Assembly: GCA_963576565.1 (NCBI GenBank) | Contig: OY755044.1 | Location: forward strand, 47,759,134 to 47,823,133 | Origin: Aspidapion aeneum | Lineage: Eukaryota > Arthropoda > Insecta > Coleoptera > Brentidae | DNA: 64,000 nucleotides | Direction of reading: 5' to 3' | In this document: positions 44,501-55,859 of the stretch, piece by piece | Layout: each line of letters opens with the position of its first letter | Position numbering within the stretch: the stretch's first letter is position 1 | Notes under the pieces: generated by a model | What the model was told of the DNA's origin: nothing | The model's database searches: none | Seen by the model: the letters and a program-made list of their open reading frames with translations, nothing else | Translations under genes and position numbers: made by a program

Positions 44501-45440
44501 TATAAAGCTAGCACGTCAATCATTTTTTTAAATTTTCGTGGAAACCAAAGGAGCACAAAAATTTTAAAAAGTGGACGAAATTAGCACATAAAGAGCACAT
44601 AATTCTGGAATGTATTTTATTTATTTTTATTGAGGTGGGCTTGCTAGGTTTATATAAACCTAGCCAGCCCACACATTTTTTTTAAAAAAAAGCTTAAAAA
44701 CTTGATAAATGAAATTTTGTTTTTAGCAAACGGGAGCACATAAAAAGCACTTAATTTTCGCATATAAATATTATAAAAATATTGATTATTTCTGTATGGG
44801 ATTGCTAGGTTTATATAAACCTAGCCAGCCCACACATATTTTTTAAAAAAAAGCTTAAAAACTTGATAAATGAAATTTTGTTTTTAGCAAACGGGAGCAC
44901 ATAAAAAGCACTTAATTTTCGCATATAAATATTATAAAAATATTGATTATTTCTGTATGGGCTTGCTAGCTTTATATAAAGCTAGCACGCCAATCATTTT
45001 TTTAAATTTCCGTGGAAACCAAAGGAGCACAAAAATTTTAAAAAGTGGACGAAATTAGCACATAAAGAGCACATAATTCTGGAATGTATTTTATTTATTT
45101 TTATTGAGGTGGGCTTGCTAGGTTTATATAAACCTAGCCAGCCCACACATTTTCTTAAAAAAAAAAGGTTAAAAACTTGATAAATGGAATTTTGTTTTTA
45201 GCAAACGGGAGCACATAAAAAGCACTTAATTTTCGCATATAAATATTATAAAAATATTGATTATTTCTGTATGGGCTTGCTAGCTTTATATAAAGCTAGC
45301 ACGCCAATCATTTTTTTAAATTTCCGTGGAAACCAAAGGAGCACAAAAATTTTAAAAAGTGGACGAAATTAGCACATAAAAAGCACATAATTCTGGAATA
45401 CATTTTTTAAATTTTTATTGAGGTGGGCTTGCTAGGTTTA
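41575..45440. repeat. Palindrome-punctuated MITE array (24 units)
   Basis: Units of 152, 161 and 181 bp are joined by 20 bp perfect palindromes of two forms, ctaggtttatataaacctag (12 copies) and ctagctttatataaagctag (11 copies). Full palindromes start at 41716, 41877, 42038, 42199, 42351, 42532, 42693, 42845, 43006, 43168, 43349, 43501, 43660, 43841, 43993, 44153, 44311, 44492, 44644, 44805, 44966, 45118 and 45280. Half sites close the array at 41575 and 45440. Orientation of the units reverses at about 42855. Two unit types share gtgctttttatgtgct; the 181 bp form has ~28 extra bases. Each palindrome looks like two terminal repeats sharing a central TA. Confidence 0.93.
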
Positions 45441-46429
45441 TGGAGGTCTAAGATCTTTTGATTCCTCAACAAATTGTAGGGCCTTGGGATGAAAAGTGCC
45501 ACTTTTATCCCTTGATATATACTAGAATATATACCTAATTAACTATTAATAGACTTTGTAGTAGGGTGAATATGTGGAAAGTGACGGATTTTGATGTGAC
45601 CTACACAAAAACATGTTAAAACATTTTTTTTGATACAAAACTAATTTTATTTCTATAGTTCTATTAAATAACTAACAAGCAAGTTCATCTTTGGAAGATT
45701 ATAGAAAATATTTCCTTTAGATAACAGAGGTTTTATGTAACAATCATCATTAACCTGGAGTGTCACTATTAGAATTTTACTATATTTTAATTAAATTATG
45801 TTCTTATAAATATTTATTGGAGTAATTTCTTAGTAAACATTAAAAAACAACCTTTAGTTATATAAATAGTAAAAACCAGAATTGTTTTAAAGTTACTTGT
45901 TTATAAATATTCAAATTTCAAATTTGTCACCAAAAATTGCATCAGTTACCTGTGCCTTCAGATTTTTTATCCATTTGGCATTATTGGATCATTCTTGACC
46001 TTCAGTTGCCAAGTGAAAAAGAGCTCTGTGATTCGGAAAACGCGCTAATGGTTTAATTCGATGTCACACGTCTAAGACAGTGGGTGTGTCCTTTAACCGA
46101 TCCATACTCGCGTGTGTAACCTTCAGTTTGATTAGTAACCTGGTAAGTTTTTAAAAGGTAGAACAACAAAAAACAATTTAAAAAATGGTGAAACATAATT
46201 ACAATAGGATACACTTTTTGAGTTTTCTTGTTTATTAGACTCAATTTTAGTAGTATTAATAATATCTGACAAAACGTGACAAAATCGTCAGTTACCTGTG
46301 CATCAGTTACCTGATAGAATACTTACAGGTTACTGACCTGCTCTACAAGTAACTGACTCGTTTTTTACAAGCTTTTATTTAGCTTCACATGTTCTGTCTA
46401 TCTAACTAACTATCTAACTATCAAATCTT
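45441..46429. other. Non-coding with recurring CAGTTACCTG words
   Basis: gaggtctaagatct (45444-45457) is the inverse of the left flank of the array. cagttacctg or its inverse occurs at 45943, 46289, 46304 and 46326. No gene is seen. Confidence 0.5.
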
Positions 46430-47400
46430 GTGAAGCGTTTTTGACACACTTCCCATTATCCGATTTGGATGAAACATGACAACACAACATTAAGAAAAAA
46501 ATATCCTCTCACCCCTATACCCACCCCTTCTATAGAAAAACGTGTTTTTGACACACTTTCCGTTCTCTGATTTGGATAAAATTTGGTATACACATAGTGG
46601 TCCGATGATAATACAACAATAAGAAAAAAATATCCTCCAACCCCTACCCCCACCTCTTCCATAGAAAAATTTGTTTTTGACACACTTCCCATTATCCGAT
46701 TTGGATGAAATTTGGTATACATATAGTGATCCGATGACAATATAATACTAAGAAAAAAATATCCTCCCACTCCTACCCCCACCCCCTTTCATACAAAAAT
46801 ACGTTTTTGGCACATGTATATATCTTAAATATTTGTGGTAAACTTTAAACTAGTAACTCCAAAGAGCGGAGCATTGTGCTAACTAACCTAACATAAATTT
46901 ACATGTACTTCTCTGGCAAAAACATTCAAATAATATGTACACAAATGTGGATGAGGAGGATATGCATTTTCTTATATGTAGTTTGGTTTATTTTGCTATA
47001 TTTTACTATAGTTACCTATTTTCTATTAGATAAGCAAGGCTTTGTCAATGTATAAATATTCTAGGACAATAAAGCTACTTTTGAATTTGAATTTGAATAC
47101 ATTAAGAAAAAAATATCCTCTCACCCCCTTCCGTAGATAATGCGTTTTTGACACCCTTGCCATTATCCGATTTGGATGAAATTTGGTATACATATAGTGG
47201 TCCGATGACAATACAACATTGAAAAAAAATATCCTCCCACTCCTACCCCCACCCCTTCTATAGAAAAATGCGTTTTTGACACTTCCCATTATCCGATTTG
47301 GATGAAATTTGGTATACATATAGTGGTCCGATGACAATACAACAATAATAAAAAAATGTCCTCCCACCCCCTTCCATAAAAAAATGCGTTTGTGACTTTT
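46430..47400 (-). repeat. ~127 bp tandem repeat, interrupted by a LINE tail
   Basis: The word attatccgatttggatgaaa recurs near 46455, 46567 (variant), 46690, 47160 and 47288, with atatcctcccacccctaccc between. The open frames read here (46456-46782, 47026-47418) are products of the repeat and not genes. Confidence 0.8.
46805..47095 (+). mobile_element. LINE 3' tail inserted in the tandem repeat
   Basis: Unrelated sequence ends in caataaagctacttttgaat and further tttgaat copies (about 47071-47094), the AATAAAG plus short-repeat ending also seen at 23659-23690 and 20627. No coding part remains. Confidence 0.6.
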
Positions 47401-49025
47401 ATATACAAATTTTAGCATTTTTTTAAATTAAAACATTTTTTTAAATAATTTTGTTTGTTCTTATAATCAGTTACCTGTTATAGTTGTCAGTTACCTGTAC
47501 AATGCAAAAGCTATTAATTTTGAAAGAAAAAATAAAAATATATACTTATTTTTAAAAGAAATCAAATATTAAATAGTTCTATATTTTATCCCAACAGTTG
47601 TGAAGTTTATTAGTGGTTATCAGTTACCTGTGAAGTGCATCAGTAACCTGATATGCTCAAATTAAAAAATGGCCAGAAAAAACAGAAAATATTTTAAAAT
47701 TTGAACATTTTTCTATGGCAACATGTTATTTGGTACTTTGGTCATATTTTCATTGATTTTTTTATTTGTATATCAAGTTTCATGTATGTCCACAATTTTT
47801 GCTCCAAATCTGTTACTTTCCAGATATCTACCCAATAATTTTTTATTTAAATTTTCTGATAATATTGACAGCTCTTATTACTAAAATTATGTAATGCACA
47901 AATGACTCCTTATGTCTATGTTTATAATATTTTCTTAAATATTTTCTAAGGAAGACCTATATATCTTAAGTTTTATTTAAGAAACATTTATTATAATCTT
48001 AAGTATTTTTGTTCGGTATGAACCTTTGTGTTTTATTAGGTTGTATTTTCTAAATAAATAAATAAAGAATAAAATAAACTCATAATTTAAGAACAAGTCC
48101 TTATAATATGCACTAAATGTCAATCTATCTGTCAAGTGAGGTTTTTGTAGTGTATAGCATAAAAATTGGTCACTCTGTATTTTATAGGTGAAAATCCTCC
48201 CACCCCTTCCATAAAAAAATGCGTTTGTGACTTTTATATACAAATTTTAGCATTTTTTTAAATTAAAACATTTTTTTAAATAATTTTGTTTGTTCTTATA
48301 ATCAGTTACCTGTTATAGTTGTCAGTTACCTGTACAATGCAAAAGCTATTAATTTTGAAAGAAAAAATAAAAATATATACTTATTTTTAAAAGAAATCAA
48401 ATATTAAATAGTTCTATATTTTATCCCAACAGTTGTGAAGTTTATTAGTGGTTATCAGTTACCTGTGAAGTGCATCAGTAACCTGATATGCTCAAATTAA
48501 AAAATGGCCAAAAAAAACAGAAAATATTTTAAAATTTGAACATTTTTCTATGGCAACATGTTATTTGGTACTTTGGTCATATTTTCATTGATTTTTTTTA
48601 TTTGTATATCAAGTTTCATGTATGTTTACAATTTTTGCTCCAAATCTGTCACTTTCCAGATATCTACCCAATAATTTTTTATTTAAATTTTCTGATAATA
48701 TTGACAGCTCTTATTACTAAAATTATGTAATGCACAAATGACTCCTTATGTCTATGTTTATAATATTTTCTTAAATATTTTCTAAGGAAGACCTATATAT
48801 CTTAAGTTTTATTTAAGAAACATTTATTATAATCTTAAGTATTTTTGTTCGGTATGAACCTTTGTGTTTTATTAGGTTGTATTTTCTAAATAAATAAATA
48901 AAGAATAAAATAAACTCATAATTTAAGAACAAGTCCTTATAATATGCACTAAATGTCAATCTATCTGTCAAGTGAGGTTTTTGTAGTGTATAGCATAACA
49001 ATTGGTCACTCTGTATTTTATAGGT
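47376..49025. repeat. 835 bp tandem duplication
   Basis: 47376-48190 and 48211-49025 are nearly identical (for example aatgcgtttgtgactttta, ggtatgaacctttgtgtttt and ggtcactctgtattttatag in both). Only a few single-base differences were noticed, so it is recent. Each copy contains four CAGTTACCTG/CAGTAACCTG words. No gene is seen. Confidence 0.9.
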
Positions 49026-49789
49026 GAAAATGATCTTAAAAAAAGGTATTCAACCATGGATTTTGCAACTATGCATGTAGGCATTTATATTTTATAGTCA
49101 TACCTACTTTGTCAAATTCATTGATTTTTTTACTACCAACAACTGTGATCTTGCCCATGCAATGCAACCTTTGGTTTTATTTTTGCATGACATCATTTTC
49201 TGAAAAATTTAAAGGTTGAACTTTGTAATTTCCATATAATTCCTAATCTATTCCAATTATTTGTATACCATACATACTTAATATTAGCTTACTTTTCTTG
49301 TTTTGCCATTTTAAGGAGGTTTCCCATTTGAATAAATTATTTAAAAAAGTTTTGACAATAATTTTTTTTAACAAGATAAATAAAGAAGTGTTAAAATGTA
49401 TACTCTCCGTCCATGTCTTGAAAAAAGGGCGCGCCATGTACCTAGTAGCTAGACCAAAAATGAATGGATTTTTAACAAATATCTTGAAAACTAAAGCTAC
49501 CTTGGAAGCTACCAAAGCCTATTTGGCCATATTTTTAAACAATTAATAATGTTTGAATAATTTTAGTAAACAATAAAAATTTATTTATTTATTTAATTTA
49601 CTCATTAAAATTTTATTTCTTTAGTTTTGTGAAAGTGAGACAGAAATAAGAAATAAAAATATATTTCTCTCAATATTTCTTAAATTATGTGTTTTTGTGT
49701 TTCCAGCATCTACCACTATTATTTAAAATAAAAATCAAAGTCTATCGTATACCTCCTAAAGAGTAATTACGAGAGTATCAACCTAAAAA
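49026..49789. other. Non-coding AT-rich
   Basis: Overlapping frames on both strands at 49243-49546 show no domain. The word gggcgcgccatgt...ctagaccaaa near 49430 resembles one near 19670. Confidence 0.35.
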
Positions 49790-50040
49790 CCTGTAAAGAA
49801 CTTCCAAAATTTGTCAAAATTAAAAAAATTACATTTACAAACCTTTTATTTGCAAAAATTGACATTTTAGAATTTTGGAGGGTTGTGCATAGCATGTTAT
49901 GTTTAGCCAAAAATGTTCTACTTTATAAAGTTTTTCATAGCAACTAACTTTTCTAAATTCTAAAATGTCAAATTTTGCAAATTTTGAAATTTTTAAGAAT
50001 TTTTCCTTAAAAAACTAAATGTGAAAAAAAACGTTTTAAT
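49790..50040. mobile_element. Small hairpin element
   Basis: tttgcaaaaattgacatttt (about 49850) is inverted as aaaatgtcaaattttgcaaa near 49963-49985. It is non-coding. Confidence 0.5.
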
Positions 50041-50232
50041 GACATTTTTTACATAAAATTGAATGCTTTATTGTGACTTTTGTTTGTTTTTATTGAATGT
50101 CATTTTTAAATTTGGAGAGATTTTGAAATGTTGTTTTTAGGATGTACAGTGAAACCTCTCGTTGCGGACACCTTGATTAAGCGGACACTCCCTTTAGGCA
50201 GACAAATTTGTTGGAACCAAGCTTTTCCCTAT

Positions 50233-50291
50233 TAGAGTCCCTGTATGTGACAGATATTGGCAGCCAATATCTGTCACATACAGGGACTCTA
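50233..50291. mobile_element. 59 bp hAT-like micro-MITE: two fused terminal repeats
   Basis: The element is a perfect palindrome: 29 bp, one A, 29 bp (begins tagagtccctgtatg, ends catacagggactcta). The 8 bp word TTCCCTAT borders it on both sides (50225-50232, 50292-50299), while the right arm of the host transposon lacks it. An 8 bp duplication and TAGAG ends fit hAT. There is no internal sequence apart from the single A. Confidence 0.9.
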
Positions 50292-50383
50292 TTCCCTATT
50301 TCTTTACATGTAAAATTCACTCCTATACCCGGATACTCTAGTAACCGTAAGCAAAGAAAATATATCAACAAGAAGCGACAAAA

Positions 50384-51350
50384 CCTGAATGACAGGAATG
50401 CAGTACTATTACACTCAGAGAAAAAATTGTGCAATTTTTGTTTTACACAAAAAAAAAATCAAAACTTTACTAGCAAAAATATTGTCAGGAATCCCTGTCA
50501 TTTGATTTGATTGAATGGTAACCTTATTAGTTTATTTGTATAATGGAACCATGTCCTGTAGACAGGGATATATGTTTCACTTTGGCCTATAAATATATTT
50601 GTTATTTCTTTCAACTGGTCTAGCATGTTCTATGAGTTCTAGGATGTAACGAGTTTTAAAAGAGAATGAGGTTTGTACCAGTATTTCTAATGTGCGTTTT
50701 CAGCTTGCCACCAGCACGAGCCGCGGCTGACTCCAAAACATTTTCCGACTAATCCATTTCTCTAGTGTCTAGTGGAAATTTTCTTTATGTTGACATAAAA
50801 GAATTGCATGTAGGTGTGTAATACACCAGAATGTGCCTCTTATTTTCCTGAATGACAGGAATGCAGTACTATTACACTCAGAGAACCTGAATGACAGGAA
50901 TGCAGTACTATTACTCAGAGAAAAAATTGTGCAATTTTTGTTTTACACAAAAAAAAATCAAAACTTTACTAGCAAAAATATTGTCAGGAATCCCTGTCAT
51001 TTGATTTGATTGAATGGTAACCTTATTAGTTTATTTGTATAATGGAACCATGTCCTGTAGACAGGGATATATGTTTCACTTTGGCCTATAAATATATTTG
51101 TTATTTCTTTCAACTGGTCTAGCATGTTCTATGAGTTCTAGGATGTAACGAGTTTTAAAAGAGAATGAGGTTTGTACCAGTATTTCTAATGTGCGTTTTC
51201 AGCTTGCCACCAGCACGAGCCGCGGCTGACTCCAAAACATTTTCCGACTAATCCATTTCTCTAGTGTCTAGTGGAAATTTTCTTTATGTTGGCATAAAAG
51301 AATTGCATGTAGGTGTGTAATACACCAGAATGTGCCTCTTATTTTTGCAG
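50384..51350. repeat. ~500 bp tandem duplication inside the pogo-like element
   Basis: cctgaatgacaggaatgcag and the following ~470 bases recur from about 50886 (through caggaatccctgtcatttg and gccaccagcacgagccgcgg). The copies are almost identical. At the joint the first ~45 bases occur a third time. Confidence 0.88.
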
Positions 51351-52200
51351 TCATTGCGATTGCCCCGCCTGAGATCACCTAATTTATTTCTATATTAGTT
51401 AGAATTTGTGCGCAAAGGGCACCAAAAAAGAACAAAGAGACCGGAAAATGATCTAAAATATAAAGTGACATTTAAAATTAATCATGAATTAATTGAAATG
51501 TAGTCAATTATAACTGTAACCTATGGGTTTTTTGATATTTATAAATATAATAGCTTTTGAGTAAGTACTTTAATATATACATGTATGATATATGTTTGTA
51601 CATGTTGGTTGTGTTTGTGCTGTTTTATACCGGTTTAAAAAAAATACGTACGACACACGACCGGAAACTATCTTTACTAGTCCAGTAACGTAAATAGCTA
51701 TAATTGTATTTTCTCCCAATTGTGGTTGGGTTTGTTCCTCTTTCTAAAACAATAAAAACATATAATGGAGATTCAAAACGTTTTATAAAAATCTCTACTT
51801 AAAAAAATTTGTTTTATTTTTCCTTTTTTTCCTTTTCCTCATAATTTTTAAATTTAAAATGGCCGGAAAGAATCTTTATACGGGCTGTCCCCGACCACCC
51901 GTCCACGGAAGTGGCCTATTCAGGTCTAAAGTCCGTTTTTTGAATAAAGATGGGCATTTTTTTTACGTAAACTAAGAAGTTTAAAGAGATCTATTACTAC
52001 CCAACTGAACAACAAAAATAAAACACAGCATATATGTTGTAAATACGACAGAAGACGCATTAAACCCGAAAGAGGTAATTCCCGGGCTGCAGAGTGAGTT
52101 GTTACCAACTTACTACATAATATATATATGCCCATATCCTGCAGTCTTGTTATCTGTGAGGTTCGCGTCCGGTTAAGGGAGGTCTCAAAATTTTCTAACC
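51351..52200. other. Interior of the pogo-like element, non-coding
   Basis: Only short frames without a transposase motif occur. Confidence 0.45.
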
Positions 52201-52337
52201 AAAAAAAATTGTCCGTGTCCGGTTATAGAAGTGAATTTTACATGTAAAGAAATAGGCAAAAGCTTGGTTCCAACAAATGTCTGGCTAAAGGGAGTGTCAG
52301 GTTAATAGAGGTGTCCGCAAGGAGAGGTTTCACTGTA

Positions 52338-52940
52338 CATCACTGTGAGTTGTAAAAAGCGATTCTGTTTTACATATGCAAGGCAGCTTAGAATAAAAAC
52401 ACAGGGTAAGGTAAAAATTTTAAGTTTAAGAAAGCTCCTTCTATAGCAATCCCTGTATTTTAAACCAGCTATGACTCGGATACACCGACGCTGGAGCTTC
52501 AAAGTCTGATTAGCTCAGCCAACATGGCCCCAGTTAAGAATTGCATAGGACATGTTTGAGCTGAATTATCTATGATAGGCGGTAGGAAGTGTAGTGATAG
52601 ATACATTCTTTGACAGACCCCGAATGAGTTAAATAATTTTTAAAAGTTTAGAGCTAAAATGATTGATATACACCTCCCAGGTTAACCCCGAATCGAGCCA
52701 CAATCCTAAAACTAACAGATTCAACCCCAGATATTGCTGCTACACTTTGCCTCAAGGTAAAATTTTGGTTCTGCATGCTGCCACCATTTAGGCTAAGTTT
52801 ATTGGCACCAGACCTCAATATCTTCTTGATTATTAGTTATTATATGTTGATCGGCTCGGATGATTGATAATGCTAAAGGTGATTGTGTCACCAGCAAATA
52901 AAATTAGCAGAAAATTGACAATTTTTATTTTGTGACCTAG
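52338..52940 (-). pseudogene. LINE reverse transcriptase fragment, degraded
   Basis: The minus-strand frames give, in order, a degraded FAGDT-like box, LRSGANKLSLNGG, a run with SFRIVARFGVNL, then the open frame at 52302-52502 with LQRRCIRVIAGLKYRDCYR and LFILPCVFI-type sequence. It has several stops. It is the palm-to-C-terminal portion of a CR1- or Jockey-like element, and abuts the pogo-like element. Confidence 0.65.
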
Positions 52941-53577
52941 GTTTAAGGAAATTTTTTCTATAATTTTTTTCCTGGACTAGTCCAAGAATTAAAGTGTGAG
53001 CCAACCTGTGGAAACCACTGGCATATAAAAATGTCAAATCTACACCAGCCACAAAGCACCATAAATGGCTTGTTAACAATTAGTGTTTAATAATCTTAAT
53101 CATTCAACCAATGAACCTTATTAAAATTAATCAAATAAGACACTCGAACTCAACCTGTGTCTGACTCTATTGTCGTGAGAGATCAAAAGATAAAGCATTA
53201 AAAATCACTTTAGGAGCTTATAGTGATTTTAATAGGTTAATTATTGGGAATGGTATTTCCTCACCTTGTTTACACGAGAAACAGCAATAGGTTCTTTTAA
53301 GTGATTCTATTTTCTAAAAATTGATGTGGCGAGGTGTTTTTTGATAGAAGTTCAGAATTTAATCAATTTCAGTTTATAATACTATTTTCGATGGCACCCT
53401 GTATTTCTTTGGGCTTCACATCATTCTAAAATTTAAACATTTTTTATTGCGCCGCGTCTCTGTCTGCAAGTGTATTGGTCAATCTTTAACCAGTTTTTAA
53501 AAATTAAAATCTTCATTAGAATATGTCTTCTGTTGTATCGTTTATTGAATAATTCAATGAAATAAAGTCTAGAATAA
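52941..53577. other. Non-coding
   Basis: No element or gene is supported. Confidence 0.3.
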
Positions 53578-54255
53578 AAAACCTGGGGGCACGGCAGTGC
53601 CCCGTCAAGTTCGCGTAAACTGCTGTACCATTTTTTCTTAACATTTCAGCCCATATTTGACCTATTTAAAACTCTACTTCGGAATGAGCTATAAACTTTG
53701 CACAATCGTAGACCCTCCAAGTTTCATGGACTTCCATTAAGTAATAAAGTAGTTTCAAAAAACATCGAAATTGCCACTCACTCACTCACTTATGTATAGA
53801 TCATCAAAATTTTACTGTACCAGACATGCTACAAAGCTGAAATTTGGCAAACTGATAGAAATTTTGACCAAACCCTTGGAAAAAAGAAAAAACCCCAAAA
53901 TTCTAACTCTCATCCCCTATAATACATGTAAAGTTTTGTAAAAGTAACATTGCTCACTTCCAGAAAAGCTAGAGAGCTAAGCTTTAACAGACTGATAGCA
54001 AATATGATAAAACTGTAGGAAAAAATTTAAAAACCCCAAAATTTTAATTTGCTTCCCTCCCCTATAAATGTAAAGTTATGTAAAAGTAACATTGCCCACT
54101 TCCAGAAACGCTAGAGAGCTGAGCTTTAAGAGGCTGATAGAAACTCCCAAATTTTAATTTATTTCTCTCCCCTATAAATGTAAAGTTATATAAAAGTAAC
54201 ATTGCCCACTTTCAGGAATGCTAGAAAGCTGAGCTTTAGAAGGCTGATAGGACCT
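53578..54255. repeat. ~110-145 bp tandem repeat, about 4 copies, with GC hairpin at one end
   Basis: Units contain cccctataaatgtaaagtta, aaaagtaacattgcccactt and gctagagagctgagcttta at about 53826, 53968, 54110 and 54225. The left end begins with ggggcac-ggca-gtgcccc, a hairpin in otherwise AT-rich DNA, and later a cactcactcactcactt run (53777). Confidence 0.7.
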
Positions 54256-54293
54256 ATGATAAAACCATTAACGTATGTTAATGGTTTTATCAT
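54256..54293. other. Perfect hairpin, 17 bp arms
   Basis: atgataaaaccattaac, a four-base loop gtat, then the exact inverse. It sits at the end of the tandem repeat. It may be a recombination joint or a repeat terminus. Confidence 0.8.
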
Positions 54294-54404
54294 TGGCATT
54301 GCAAAAGTTTTGAACAATATCCCACAATATTTTAATACTCTAAAACTTAAATATTATCCAAATTCTTTAAAAAAGGAGTGAAATCATAAAACATTTGTGT
54401 AAAA

Positions 54405-54715
54405 AACAAGCCAAGTACGCGAAAATGGTTTTCCGTAAAAAGAATAGAGATAAAAGTAGCCAAGTTCTCCAATACAAAGTTCAAAATGAAAGGTTCTTAC
54501 TAGTTTGGAAATGTTTTTCTAAACTTGGCTATTATGGCTTCAAATGACTCTTAGGCACAGTGCTAAATTGAACATAAAGAAGTTTGGCTGTAATAGCAAA
54601 GTTTTAAAAAAGCATTTCCAAACTAGTAATAATTTTTATTTTAAAATTTGTATTGGAGAACTTGGCTTTACTTTTATCTCAATTCTTTTTAGGAAATACC
54701 ATTTTGGCGTATTCA
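54405..54715. mobile_element. Foldback/MITE (~300 bp)
   Basis: Left words gataaaagtagccaagttctc and actagtttggaaatg are inverted on the right (gagaacttggctttacttttatc, catttccaaactagt). Arms are ~120 bp. The open frame at 54544-54729 is within the arm and not a gene. Confidence 0.78.
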
Positions 54716-55029
54716 GCTTTTTTACATGAATTGTTTTTGTTATGATAGTGCAATTCTGCTATTTTATGTTTAGCCATAGGTTGGTTCGGAAATTAATTTT
54801 TGAATTAAAATAAAAATCATTTTTTTTTTTATTTTTTGGTGACCATGTCCATCTTAAAAACCTCAAAATTGTTTTTAAAACATAAATTTTGTTACATATA
54901 ATTTACAAAAACTTCGGTCACTACTTGTTTAAAATTTTGATGAGGGAAAAATGCACTTGACATGCTTTACCTTAATTACATAAGGAATGTTTTTCTTGTA
55001 AGAGAAAGTTTTGTAAATCATAATGAATG
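54716..55029. other. Non-coding
   Basis: AT-rich, nothing recognised. Confidence 0.3.
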
Positions 55030-55577
55030 TAGGGTAAGATGGGGTACTTATAATCCTGCACACCTGTAATGGATTTCCATTGAACCTGACTGATCAATAT
55101 GGTTGTAATTGGCTCAACTTAATCCTATGATTAGTTTTGGAGGTATGGTGGTGGTGCCTTCTGTTATTGCTTTATAAAATAGTCCTTGCCATAGGCAGTT
55201 ACACTTTTGTGACATTTCCGACCTCTTTATTAATCATATACATACTGACAGCAACAAAAACAAATTGAAAAATAGCATGTCCTTGAGTTGTTTTTATCTG
55301 TGCGATTTTTTTGTCAACCTTCAGTCAGCATCTTTTTAGCCAGAGTCAATGACAGTTTTAAGTGTAATTGACATGATTACTTTTTTATATAATTTGGGTT
55401 AGGAAATATGTTTATTTCATGTCAAAGTCACAAAGGTGTAACTGCATATGGCAAGGACTATAGCATGTTGTTAGCAACAAATGTGTTTTATTTGTAGTGC
55501 ATTTCTACAATCTAGATAATACAATCCGGCATGTAATATTGTTTGCAGTTATTCAGATTTACCCCATCTGACCCTAT
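55030..55577. mobile_element. MITE with TAGGGTAAGATGGGGTA-type ends
   Basis: tagggtaagatggggta at the left is inverted at the right (taccccatctgacccta), about 545 bp apart, with one mismatch. A second inverted pair inside (tccttgccat...gttacac and gtgtaactgcat...ggcaagga) suggests a nested hairpin element. Confidence 0.75.
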
Positions 55578-55859
55578 TATTAGTAATATATTACCTAGCG
55601 GATTACTATGGAATTACGAAGTTGATCCTTTTGTACTGATTATTATTATCTTTAATACCAATATCAGCCAGTGTTTGGTATTTTTGTGCACAATATGAAT
55701 CACCAGGCATGACAAACAAGTATGCCTGGCTGAGTTATGCCGGGTCCAAATCAAACCAACAAAACAAAAACATCAACAAAACAGCAACACAATAAAACTG
55801 CAAGTTTTCGAAAACACAACCAAATTGTCAACTGCTGTCCACATATAGGAAAACAATTA
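55578..55859. other. Non-coding downstream of the MADF frame
   Basis: A weak inverted pair (aggcatgac...caagtatgcct, about 55706-55730) and a caacaaaac-rich run are present. No coding continuation of the MADF frame was found. Confidence 0.4.

Larger units (their letters stand above)
50147..52335. mobile_element. Pogo/Tigger-like DNA transposon, non-autonomous
   Basis: The termini cagtgaaacctctc..tgcggacacc are inverted with one mismatch over 26 bp, and TA flanks both ends (50145-50146, 52336-52337), as in the Tc1/mariner pogo group. The inverted region extends ~150 bp (for example gaattttacatgtaaagaaa on the right against tttctttacatgtaaaattc on the left). No transposase frame is left. A 59 bp insert and a ~500 bp internal duplication lie within. 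Confidence 0.85.

Noticed and set aside
41575..45440. CRISPR-like array
   Set aside because: Spacing is regular, but the 'spacers' are three related unit types and the 'repeats' are perfect palindromes of a MITE; no cas gene; eukaryotic context.
46456..46782. Open frame with repeating GVGVGGYFFL units
   Set aside because: It is a translation of the ~127 bp tandem repeat; the period matches exactly and no protein family is indicated.
49243..49546. Overlapping frames on both strands of similar length
   Set aside because: Open by AT composition; neither shows a domain.
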